Positions 15,978 through 25,075 of a DNA stretch of 64,000 bases are shown piece after piece. The notes beneath the pieces are model-generated. The model saw only the letters and a list, made by a program, of their open reading frames with translations. It had not been told where the DNA came from and did not search any database. How positions within the stretch are numbered: the stretch's first letter is position 1; each line of letters begins with the position of its first letter. The position numbers and the translations under genes were made by a program. The stretch comes from DASQUK01 sp035641315 (GTDB lineage: Bacteria > Actinomycetota > Acidimicrobiia > Acidimicrobiales > VFJN01), in NCBI GenBank assembly GCA_035641315.1, contig DASQUK010000048.1:1-64000 (forward strand). Reading direction: 5' to 3'.

Positions 15978-16748
15978 ATGGATCTGGACGGACGTTCCGC
16001 GCTCGTCACCGGCGGCGCGGGTGGGCTCGGCGGCGCCACGGTTCGCCGGCTCGCCGCCCTGGGCCTGGGCGTCGCCATCTTCGACCGCGACGCCGACCGG
16101 GCCGCCGCGCTCGCCAAGGAGCTCGGTGATCGGACGGTCGCCGTCGGCGGCGACGTGAACGACGACGACGACGTCGCCGCGGCGATCGAGGCCGCGCGCT
16201 CGGTCGGTGCGTTCTCGCTCGTCGTGAACGTCGCCGGGGGAGGGGTCGGTGGGGGAAGGACCGTCGGCCGCGACGGCACGCCCCACGACAAGCAGGCCTT
16301 CGTCGGCACGATGGAGATGAACGCGTTCGGCACCTTCAACGTGACGCGCCTCGCGGCGGCGGCCATGGCGGCCAACGAGCCGGACCAGGACGGCGGGCGG
16401 GGGGTCGTCGTCAACACGGCGTCCATCGCCGGGATCGAGGGCCAGACCGGCCAGCTCGCGTACGCGGCCGCGAAGGCCGCGATCCTCGGCATGACGCTCC
16501 CGCTGGCCCGCGACCTCGCCGCGCTCGGTATCCGCGTCTGCGCGATCGCGCCCGGCACGATGGGCACGCCGGCCATGCTGGGCACGCCCGAGGAGCTGCA
16601 GCAGCACCTCGTTGCCAGCATCGTCTTTCCCAGGCGCATGGGGCGGCCCGAGGAGTTCGCCCTCCTCGTGGAGTCGATCGCCCGGAACCCGTACCTCAAC
16701 GGCGAGAACATCCGGCTGGACGGCGCGCTGCGGTTCCCGCCGAAGTAG
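15978..16748 (+). CDS. SDR family oxidoreductase (3-hydroxyacyl-CoA dehydrogenase type)
   Basis: A 256-residue short-chain dehydrogenase: SALVTGGAGGLGGATVRRL, DRDADRAAALAKELG (Asp after beta-2 indicates NAD preference), NVAGGGVGGGR, NTASIAGIEGQTGQLAYAAA with Ser and Tyr-x-x-x-Lys, and IAPGTMGTPAMLG. Overall it resembles HSD17B10/2-methyl-3-hydroxybutyryl-CoA dehydrogenases, so a beta-oxidation step is plausible. It is divergent from the CaiB gene. GAGGGGAAGCAG precedes the ATG at 15978; the longer upstream open frame is a shadow of the CaiB operon. Confidence 0.9.
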   Translation: MDLDGRSALVTGGAGGLGGATVRRLAALGLGVAIFDRDADRAAALAKELGDRTVAVGGDVNDDDDVAAAIEAARSVGAFSLVVNVAGGGVGGGRTVGRDGTPHDKQAFVGTMEMNAFGTFNVTRLAAAAMAANEPDQDGGRGVVVNTASIAGIEGQTGQLAYAAAKAAILGMTLPLARDLAALGIRVCAIAPGTMGTPAMLGTPEELQQHLVASIVFPRRMGRPEEFALLVESIARNPYLNGENIRLDGALRFPPK

Positions 16749-16789
16749 ACAGGCACCTGACCGGTGAGGATGCCATTTCTATTACATGC

Positions 16790-16817
16790 AACGGCGTTCT
16801 CCTGAGACGAGTATAGT
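16790..16817 (+). promoter_or_regulatory. candidate promoter/operator of the ABC importer
   Basis: A TATAGT -10-like box lies at 16812-16817, and AAC-GGC-GTTCTC at 16790-16801 matches the core (AAC-N3-GTTCTC) of the palindrome seen at other promoters in this window. The left half of the palindrome is poor, so this is a weak member. Confidence 0.35.
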
Positions 16818-16893
16818 GTTGACACACTGAGGCGGAGCGCCGTCGACAGCGTCGGGTGCCGCCACGGGGGGACCCAACCAAGGAGGGGACCAA

Positions 16894-18201
16894 ATGGGCA
16901 ATCGGGGGGGAGCGTCTAGGCGTCGCGCCGGGCTGCGTTGGCGAATGCTGGCCGTCGCGGCCGTGGGCGGGTTGCTGCTCGCGGCGTGCGGTGGCGACGA
17001 CGACGATGATGCGGGCGGCGAGGAGTCGACCGACACGTCAGAGGAGACATCGGACGCGTCGGAGCTGCTGGGCCCGGAGGACGAGGCGTCGGGTGAGCCG
17101 GTGCGCATCGGGATGGTCTCCGATGGCCAGCTGGGGTTCACCGACAACACCGACGAGCTGCGCATAGCCGAGGCCACGGCCGAGTACTGGAACACCCATC
17201 GGGGCGGCGTCGGTGGCCGGCCGGTCGAGGTGGTGCCGTGCGAGACCCGCGGCGATCCGGGCGGTGCGGCCGACTGCGCGAACCAGTTCGTCGAGGAAGA
17301 CGTCGTCGCCGTGGCCGTGAGCCAGTCGGCGGTCGGGGAGTCGGTCTGGGAGCCGTTGCACGCCGCGGGCGTTCCGAGCTTCTGGTTCCAGACCAGCACC
17401 CAGGGGGTCACGACCGACACGGAGTCGAGCTTCGCCATGATCAACCCGCTCACCGGGCTGTTCGGCCTGCCCGTCTCGGTGGCAGAGAGCGAGGCGGCCG
17501 ACCGCATCGCCTTCGTGGTCATCGACGTCCCCCAGGCGCGCGCCGGCCTCGAGGGCCTCGGTCCGACCATCCTGGGCAATGCCGGGCTCGAATACGACGT
17601 CATCCCGATCGCGCCGGGGACGGCCGACATGACGGCGCAGATGCAGCAGGTCGCGGCGAGTGGTGCGGGCGTGGTGCAGATCACCGGCAACGACGCGTTC
17701 TGCATCGCCGCGTTCCAGGGACTCCAGGCTGTCGGCTACGAGGGCGCGATCACCGCCGTCTCGCAGTGCATCACCGATGCCACCCGGGAGGCGGTCCCCG
17801 GTGAGGTCCTCGACGGGACGTTCATCTCGTCCACCATGGCCCTGGGGGCAGAGGACGACCCCGCCTACCAGCTCTACCAGGCCGTGGTAGAGACCTACGG
17901 CCAGGACGTCGAGGACCCCACGAACGCCACGGCGATGGGCGGTTACACCGCGATGGCGTCGCTGTTGAGCTCGCTCGAGGGGATCTCGGGCGAGATCACG
18001 CCACAGACGGTCGTTGAGACCATCAAGGCGATGCCCGAAACGGACTACCCCGGCGCGGACGACATGACGTTCCAGTGCGGCGGGTCCGCCATCGAGATGC
18101 TCCCTGCCGTCTGCACCAACCAAACGCTGCGGACCACCCTGGATGCCGAGGGTCAGCCGACCGAGTACGAGGTCGTCGACGCGACGGACATCCTGCCCTA
18201 G
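16894..18201 (+). CDS. ABC transporter substrate-binding lipoprotein (branched-chain amino acid type)
   Basis: A 435-residue extracytoplasmic binding protein. The lipoprotein signal has twin-basic start RRRAGLRWR, hydrophobic MLAVAAVGGLLLAAC and lipobox LLAAC (Cys near residue 31), then an acidic linker. Mature sequence: VRIGMVSDGQLGF, AEATAEYWNTHRGGVGGRPV, ETRGDPGGAADCANQFVEED and FQTSTQGVTTDTES, the layout of Leu/Ile/Val-binding (Peripla_BP_6) proteins. In catabolic islands such proteins often bind aromatic or alicyclic acids rather than amino acids. It starts the importer operon; the permease-ATPase fusion follows 78 bases downstream. Confidence 0.93.
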   Translation: MGNRGGASRRRAGLRWRMLAVAAVGGLLLAACGGDDDDDAGGEESTDTSEETSDASELLGPEDEASGEPVRIGMVSDGQLGFTDNTDELRIAEATAEYWNTHRGGVGGRPVEVVPCETRGDPGGAADCANQFVEEDVVAVAVSQSAVGESVWEPLHAAGVPSFWFQTSTQGVTTDTESSFAMINPLTGLFGLPVSVAESEAADRIAFVVIDVPQARAGLEGLGPTILGNAGLEYDVIPIAPGTADMTAQMQQVAASGAGVVQITGNDAFCIAAFQGLQAVGYEGAITAVSQCITDATREAVPGEVLDGTFISSTMALGAEDDPAYQLYQAVVETYGQDVEDPTNATAMGGYTAMASLLSSLEGISGEITPQTVVETIKAMPETDYPGADDMTFQCGGSAIEMLPAVCTNQTLRTTLDAEGQPTEYEVVDATDILP

Positions 18202-18279
18202 CTTCCGTCCGGGCCGGCTCGCTCCCGCGGGCCGGCCCGGGCCCGCAACCCGCCATCCGGAGGCCCGGAGACCCACACC

Positions 18280-21047
18280 GTGGACCACGTCGCTTCACTG
18301 CTGTTAGGTCTTGGCAACGGGGGGGTGTTCGCCGCCCTGGCCTTGGCGCTGGTCATCACCTACCGCGCCTCGGGCGTCGTCAACTTCGCCACCGGCGCCC
18401 AGGCCCTCTACGTCGCCTACACGTACGCCGGCCTTCGCCGGGGTGAGCTGCTCGTGCCCATCCCCGGGCTGCCCAAGCGGGTCGACCTCGGCTCCGAGCT
18501 CGGCTTCACCCTCGCCCTGGTGCTCTCTCTGGTGATCGCGGCGGCGCTCGGTGCCCTGTTGTACGTGCTGGTCTTCCGCCCGCTGCGGAATGCGCCGCCG
18601 CTGGCCAAGGCGGTCGCCTCGCTCGGCGTGCTGGTGGTGCTGCAGGGCGTCCTGGCCATCCGCCAGGGCACGCTGACAGTGAGCGTGGCGGCGATCTTCC
18701 CGACCGACCGCTGGGAGCTGGGCTCGGCCCTCGTGCTCGCCGACCGCTTCTACCTCGCCGTGACCATCGTCGGCTTGGCGCTCGTGCTCGCCGCGGGCTT
18801 CCGTTTCACGCGCTTCGGGCTGGTCACCCGAGCCACGGCCGAGTCGCCGATCGGGGCCTACGTCAGCGGGGTCTCACCCGATCGCGTCGCGCTGCTGAAC
18901 TGGATGCTGAGCGGCGTCATCGCCGGTCTCGCCGGGATCCTGATCGCCCCGATCAGCCCGCTCACGCCGGTGACCTACACGCTGTACGTCGTCCCCGCCC
19001 TGGCGGCCGCCGTGGTCGGCCGCTTCCAGTACCTGGTGCCGATCGTGGCCGCGGGCATCGCGATCGGCATGCTGCAGTCCGAGGCGCTCACGCTGGCCGG
19101 CCGGTACGACTGGCTGCCCCAGACCGGCGCCTTCGAGCTGGTGCCGCTGATCGTCATCCTCGTCGCGCTCGTCGTCGTGGGCGCCGGGATGCCGGTGCGC
19201 GGCGGGCTGGTGCGCCAGCGGCTGGGGCACGCCCCGCGGCCCCGCTCGCTGCTGCTGCCCACCCTCCTCGGTGCGGGCGTCGGCCTGCTCGCCCTCCTGG
19301 CCACCGACGGGACTTGGCGGGGGGCGGTCATCGGCAGCTTCATCGCCGCCGTCATCGGGCTCTCCCTCGTCGTGGTGACCGGCTACGCCGGCCAGGTGTC
19401 GTTGGCCCAGCTGGCTCTGGCCGGCACGGCCGCGTTCACGCTCAGCGGCCTCACCGAGGGCTGGGGGGTGCCCTTCCCGTGGGCCCCGCTGCTCGCGGCG
19501 CTCGTGGCCACCGCCATCGGTGTCGTCGTCGGCCTGCCCGCCCTGCGCCTGCGCGGCCTCACCCTCGGCGTGGTCACGCTTGCCCTCGCCTACGCCATCG
19601 AGGCGGCGTGGTTCCGCAACACCGACATCGTCTCGAGCGACGGCGCGCGGGTGACGCCGCCCGAGCTGTTCGGCTGGGACCTGGGAATCGGGGCCGGCCG
19701 GGCGTTCCCGCGCATCGAGTTCGGCCTGCTCTGCCTGGGCGTGCTCGTCGCCGTCGCCGTCGGCATCGCCGCCCTGCGGCGCAGCGCGCTCGGCTCGGCC
19801 ATGCTGGCCGTGCGGGCCAACGAGCGCTCGGCGGCGGCCGTCGGCGTCAACGTCGTGCGCGTGAAGGTCCTCAGCTTCGCGATCGCGTCGTTCATCGCCG
19901 GTCTCGGTGGCAGCCTGCTGGCGTACCGCCGGGGGGTCGTGACGTTCGACTCGTTCACCGCGATCGGTGGGCTCGCCCTGCTGTCCACCGCGTACCTCGC
20001 CGGCGTCACCTCGGTCTGGGGCGGCATCAACGCCGGGATCCTTGCGTCCTCGGGCATCGTGTTCATCGCCCTGGACCGCTGGGTCGACGTCGGCGAGTGG
20101 TTCCAGGTGATCAGCGGCGTGCTGCTCATCGCGACACTGATCGCGCACCCCGAGGGCATCGCCAGCGGAGGCCACCAGATCGCCGACCGCCTGGCCCGAT
20201 GGCGGGCGCGCCGGCGAGCCACCGAACCGGCCGTCGAGCGCCCGGCGGTCGCCACCGCCACGGACCGCGAACGCCCGGCGGTCGCGGCCGCCGAGAGGCC
20301 GGTGGCTGCCCCGGCGGCGGAAGGCCCCGCCCTGCACGTCGACCACCTCACCGTCCGCTACGGCGGAGTCGTCGCCGTCAACGCCGTGTCGTTGCGCGTC
20401 GAGCCCGGCAGGATCGTGGGGCTCATCGGCCCGAACGGTGCCGGCAAGACGAGCGTCATCGACGCCATCACCGGCTTCGCACCGGCGAGCGGCACGATCG
20501 AGCTCGCCGGGCAGGTCATCGGTGCGCTCGCTCCGCACGCCCGGGTGCGCGCCGGCCTCGGCCGCACGTTCCAACAGCTCGAGCTCTACGACGACCTGTC
20601 GGTCGAGGAGAACGTCAGCGTGGCGGCGTTCGGCGGTCGCCAGGCCGACCGCCGAGCCGCAGTCGCCCGGGCGCTCGAGAACGTCGGGATCGCGGCGTTG
20701 GGCGACCGCCCGGCCGGCGAGCTCAGCCAGGGCGAGCGCCAGCTCGTCTCCATCGCCCGGGCGTGCGTCGCCGAACCCTCTGTGCTGCTGCTCGACGAGC
20801 CCGCCGCCGGCCTCGACACTCAGGAGAGCGGGAGGCTGGGCGAGCGCATCCGGGCCATCGCCGCGTCGCGCACGGCGGTCCTCCTCGTCGACCACGACGT
20901 CGCCTTGGTGCTGCAGGTGTGCGACGACGTCTACGTGCTCGACTTCGGTGCGGTGATCGCCGAGGGCCCACCGGAGACGATCCGGGCCAACCGCGCCGTC
21001 GCCGACGCCTACCTGGGTGCCATGCACGACGCCGAGGCAGTATCCGC

Positions 21048-21051
<4 letters not shown>
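18280..21051 (+). CDS. fused ABC importer: LivH-like + LivM-like permeases + LivG-like ATPase
   Basis: A 923-residue single polypeptide. Residues about 1-305 are a LivH-type permease (LALVITYRASGVVNFATGAQ). Residues about 315-625 are a LivM-type permease (VVVTGYAGQVSLAQLALAGT, VGINVVRVKVLSFAIASFIAGLG-like region). An Arg/Ala/Pro/Glu linker spans about 635-690. Residues about 690-915 are a LivG ATPase (VRYGGVVAVNAVSLRVEPGR, Walker A GPNGAGKT, GLGRTFQQLELYDDLSVEEN, signature LSQGERQL, Walker B VLLLDEPAAGLD, VDHDVALV). Normally these are three genes. GTG start at 18280; the stop overlaps the next ATPase start as ATGA. Inner-membrane uptake of an organic acid is inferred. Confidence 0.95.
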
Positions 21052-21779
<728 letters not shown>

Positions 21780-21820
21780 TCAGAACGCTCCCCGGCATCA
21801 AGGGTCCGTGGCAACCGCCC

Positions 21821-21914
21821 GAGGCAATACCCGCCGCTTCGGGCCTTCCGAGGTAATGGCCGCCGCTGGCGGCCGCTATTACCTCGAGAGTTCTCGGCCG
21901 GCGGCTATTGCCTC
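21821..21914. repeat. 94-bp nested palindromic repeat, left copy
   Basis: The outer arms GAGGCAATACCCGCCG and CGGCGGCTATTGCCTC (one mismatch) enclose a second hairpin at 21850-21885, GAGGTAATGGCCGCCGC to GCGGCCGCTATTACCTC. By hand count it differs from the right copy (22957-23050) at about 14 of 94 positions. The two copies are direct repeats flanking one gene. Confidence 0.75.
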
Positions 21915-21980
21915 GCGACGGCAGCGCCGTCGCTGCCGGATGGCCCCGAGAATGTCACAGGGCGCGTGTTTGCTGTGGGC

Positions 21981-22992
21981 ATGGCCACCTCCACCTCCTC
22001 GACCTTCCATGCGCCCATTGCCACGATCGAGGCCCGCATCGCCGCCCTCGCCGCCCGACAGGTGGGCGCGGTGGGTCGGTCACAGGTGCTCGAACTCGGC
22101 TTGAGTGAGACGTCGATCCGACGGCGGCTCCGGTCCGGCGCGTGGGCCAGGGTGCACCCCGGCGTCTACAGGGTGAGTGCCATCCCGTCGTCGTGGCTCA
22201 CCGAGGTCTGGTGCGCGCTGCTGGCGGCCGGGCCTACGGCAACCGTGACCCACGAGACGGCCGTGCGCCTGCACGGGTGTGAGCTGGTGCAGCTGCGACC
22301 GATCACCCTCACCGTGCCACACGGCGCGCATGCCCGCGTGCGCGGCGCGGTCGTACACCAGATCGACGACCTTCGCCCGCACAACGTGATGGCACTGAAT
22401 GGTCTGCCTGTCAGCATGCCCGACCCAGCCGTGGTGGAACTGGCGGCGACGCCCAGACACAAGCAGCTGGGTCGGGTGCTCAACGAGCTTGTGCATGCCA
22501 AGCGAACGAGCTACGAGCTTGTGGGCGCCCGCCTCCACGAGGTGATACGGCCGGGCAAGCCTGGTGTCGTCCCTCGGTCGCGTGCTCGACGAGCAGTGGG
22601 ACGGTCCCATCCCGCCGGCAAGCGAACTGGAGAGGGCGCTCTTCGCAGCGCTGGACGCCGGCGGCCTGCCCCGGCCGCGCCGCCAGATGGCGTTGCCATG
22701 TCGCGGCGCCATCGAGGGGCTGGTCGACGCCGCCTACCCGGACTGCCGCCTCATCCTCGAATCCGACGGCCGGCGCTGGCACGCACGCATCAACGATCTC
22801 AAGCGGGACCACGAGCGTGATGCAGAGGCCGCCCGCGCCGGCTGGCAGACGCTGCGCTTCGTTTACGAGCAGATCGTTCACGACCCGCACGAGGTATGCG
22901 CGGTCGTCGCGGACGTCCGGGCGGTGCGCTCGACGGCAGGACCACCCCGGCAGCGCGAGGCAATAGCCGCCGCATCGGGACTTCCGAGGTGA
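21981..22992 (+). pseudogene. AbiEi-type antitoxin-domain / DUF559 endonuclease-like protein, frameshifted
   Basis: The first part (ATG at 21981; 21966 also possible) reads like the winged-helix AbiEi antitoxin-like family: AARQVGAVGRSQVLELGLSE, RRLRSGAWARVHPGVYRV, THETAVRLHG. At about 22565 the frame breaks. One base over, the protein continues VSSLGRVLDEQWDGPIPPAS, ELERALFAALDAGG, then the DUF559 (PD-D/E-xK-like) core VDAAYPDCRLILESDGRRWH and WQTLRFVYEQI, to TGA at 22990-22992. An intact version would be about 335 residues. The frame ends inside the right-hand 94-bp repeat. These are usually orphan genes of unproven defence or DNA-repair function. Inactive unless the shift is a sequencing error. 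Confidence 0.7.
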
Positions 22993-23050
22993 TAGCCGCC
23001 GCCAGCGGCGGCTATCACCTCAAGACCTGTCGGTCGGCGGCTATTGCCTC
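22957..23050. repeat. 94-bp nested palindromic repeat, right copy
   Basis: The outer arms GAGGCAATAGCCGCCG and CGGCGGCTATTGCCTC are perfect 16-bp complements. The inner hairpin at 22986-23021 is a perfect 17-bp stem (GAGGTGATAGCCGCCGC) around a two-base loop. Same orientation and length as the left copy. It also carries the stop codon of the frameshifted gene. Confidence 0.75.
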
Positions 23051-23068
23051 ACCAGCCCCCAACGTCGA

Positions 23069-24277
23069 TCAGCGGACGGCCTGGACCGGGACGTTCGAGT
23101 AGCCGGCGACGTTGGCCATGTGGACCCGGCGGAGGCCGGCCTCGTCGACGTCCAGGTGCCGCCACCGCGTGGCGATCTCCTCGAGGGCGACGCGGCTCTC
23201 CATCCGCGCCAGTGCGGCGCCGAGGCAGCTGTGCACGCCGTGGCCGAAGCCGATGGACACGTTGGGTGGGCGCTCGATGTCGAACTCGTCGGGGCGGTCG
23301 AAGGCGCGCGGGTCACGGGTCGCCGCGCCCGTCAGGAGCAGGACCGGGAAGCCCGCGGGGATGGTGCCGCCCTCGTAGTGGCGCTCCTCCACCGAGAACC
23401 GGCCCTGGTACTGCGAGGGCGGGATGTACCGCAGGATCTCCTCGACCGCCCGCGGGATCTTCTCGCGGTCGTCCGCGATCTTCTGCCACTGGTCGGGATG
23501 CTGCGAGAACAGCACCACCGCGTTGCCGACGAGCTTGGTCACGGTCTCGGCCCCGGCACCGCCGAGCAGCATCGCGAAGCCGGCGATCTCGGCGTCGTCG
23601 AGCCCGGTCTCTTCGCCGTCGCCGCGGTCCACCGTCACCTGCGTCAGCCTGGAGAGCATGTCGTCGGCCGGGTTCGTCCGCTTCTCGGCCGTGAGCTCGT
23701 AGTAGTAGGCGCCCTGGGCCATGATCGCCTCCTGGCCCTCGGGCGTGGGCTCCAGCTGTCCGGGCTCGCGGTGGAGGCTCAGATCGACCCAGTGGCGGAC
23801 CTGCTGGCGCTCGCCGTCCGGCACGCCGAGCATGCGGGAGATGATCTCGACGGGGAAGAGGGCCGAGAAGTCGGCGACCGCATCGAAGTGGGTGGCGCCG
23901 TCCAGCGGCTCCAGGAAGCCACGGATGACCTCCCGGACCATCGGTTCGAGCGCGGTGACGGCCCGCGGCGTGAACACGCGGCTGACGAGCGCCCGGAGGC
24001 GGTCGTGCTCCGGCGGGTCCATCATGATGATGCTCCGGAAGCTGCGGACCAGCTCCGGGTCCATCGACAGCGTGTTGAGGTCGACGCCGTGCGCGCTCGA
24101 CAGCCCCTTCCAGTCCCGGTGGGCGGCCACGAGGTCTGCGAAGCGCGACAGCGCGTAGAAGCCGTACCTCTCGCTGAAGTAGACGGGCGCCTCGTCGCGG
24201 AGGCGGCGGTACACCTCGGTCGGGTCGTTGAAGTACTCGTCCGAGAAGGGATCGAACTCGACGGCGGTGACGGGCAT
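23069..24277 (-). CDS. cytochrome P450
   Basis: A 402-residue bacterial class I P450. I-helix LLGGAGAETVTKLVGNAVVL (Glu-Thr proton-relay pair); K-helix EEILRYIPPSQYQGRFSVEE (E-x-x-R); ATRDPRAFDRPDEFDIER; heme-ligand loop FGHGVHSCLGAALARME with the cysteine thiolate. It would mono-oxygenate a lipophilic substrate using a ferredoxin and reductase not encoded next to it. The SDR gene upstream ends 16 bases before its start, suggesting hydroxylation followed by oxidation to a ketone. The double-TetR gene just upstream of that SDR is the likely regulator. Start ATG 24277. Confidence 0.94.
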   Translation of the reverse strand: MPVTAVEFDPFSDEYFNDPTEVYRRLRDEAPVYFSERYGFYALSRFADLVAAHRDWKGLSSAHGVDLNTLSMDPELVRSFRSIIMMDPPEHDRLRALVSRVFTPRAVTALEPMVREVIRGFLEPLDGATHFDAVADFSALFPVEIISRMLGVPDGERQQVRHWVDLSLHREPGQLEPTPEGQEAIMAQGAYYYELTAEKRTNPADDMLSRLTQVTVDRGDGEETGLDDAEIAGFAMLLGGAGAETVTKLVGNAVVLFSQHPDQWQKIADDREKIPRAVEEILRYIPPSQYQGRFSVEERHYEGGTIPAGFPVLLLTGAATRDPRAFDRPDEFDIERPPNVSIGFGHGVHSCLGAALARMESRVALEEIATRWRHLDVDEAGLRRVHMANVAGYSNVPVQAVR

Positions 24278-24292
24278 GCGGTGTCTCCGTGC

Positions 24293-25048
24293 TCAGGACG
24301 GCGTGGCGGTGCGGCGCGGCGCCACGGTGACCGACGGGACGGACAGGCTGGGGCCGCTCCGGAGCAGCGCGTCGACGGTCGCCACGAGGTGCTCGACGTC
24401 GATCAGCGAGCCGCTCAGGTAATCGCGGGTGGCCCACACCGGGTGCAGCTCGGCGGCCAGCTCCGGGTCCCACCCGTTGGCGAACCCCGTCATCGAGTCG
24501 CCCTCGCCGCCGGCGCAGTCGCCGACGGTGAGCCGGGTGAAGCTGATGCCCGGGTGCTCGGCCCGCCACGCGTCCACCAGCTTGTCGAGGGCGGCCTTGC
24601 TGACCGCGTAGGCGCCGAGCCCTGGCCAGGGCGGCGTCAGCGACGCGCTGACCGACGAGAAGTAGATGGCCGTGCCACCGGATGCCGTGAGGTGGGGGAG
24701 GGCCGCCGCCGTCACGACCGCGGCGCCCGTCACGTTGGTGTCGAACACCCGCCGCCAGGTCTCGGCGTCGGTGTCCGCGAGGCGGGCCAGCGGGCCGATG
24801 CCCGTCGTGTAGACGAGGGCGTCGATGCCGCCCAGCTCGGTCGCCGCCTCGGCGATCGCCGACCGGCTGGACGCCTCGTCGGTGACGTCGCAGGGGATCG
24901 CCACCGCGCCGTTGCCGGCCTCCTTGGCGGCGTCCTCGAGACGCTCACGCCGCCGGGCCAGCAGCGCTACGCGGTCCCCCCGTTGTGCCAGGCCGATTCC
25001 GACACAGCGCCCGAGCCCGCTCGACGCGCCCACGATCACGGTTCGCAC
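24293..25048 (-). CDS. SDR family NAD(P)-dependent oxidoreductase
   Basis: A 251-residue short-chain dehydrogenase: TVIVGASSGLGRCVGIGLAQ, LLARRRERLEDAAKEAG (Arg-Arg after beta-2 suggests NADP preference), YTTGIGPLARL in place of NNAG, FSSVSASLTPPWPGLGAYAV with catalytic Ser and Tyr-A-V-S-Lys. It has a degenerate NAG motif but an intact triad. It lies between the double-TetR gene and the P450 on the same strand, with 16- and 27-base gaps, so the three probably form one unit. TAACAT (complement of 25080-25085) is a possible -10 box. Confidence 0.88.
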   Translation of the reverse strand: MRTVIVGASSGLGRCVGIGLAQRGDRVALLARRRERLEDAAKEAGNGAVAIPCDVTDEASSRSAIAEAATELGGIDALVYTTGIGPLARLADTDAETWRRVFDTNVTGAAVVTAAALPHLTASGGTAIYFSSVSASLTPPWPGLGAYAVSKAALDKLVDAWRAEHPGISFTRLTVGDCAGGEGDSMTGFANGWDPELAAELHPVWATRDYLSGSLIDVEHLVATVDALLRSGPSLSVPSVTVAPRRTATPS

Positions 25049-25075
25049 CGTTGGCCACCCCCTCTGTGGATCGAC

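Noticed and set aside
21981..22992. Calling a complete AbiE toxin-antitoxin system
   Set aside because: Only an AbiEi-like domain fused to DUF559 is present, frameshifted, with no AbiEii nucleotidyltransferase nearby.
21821..23050. CRISPR array or attachment sites
   Set aside because: Only two long copies 1 kb apart, each self-complementary; no spacer periodicity, Cas genes or integrase.
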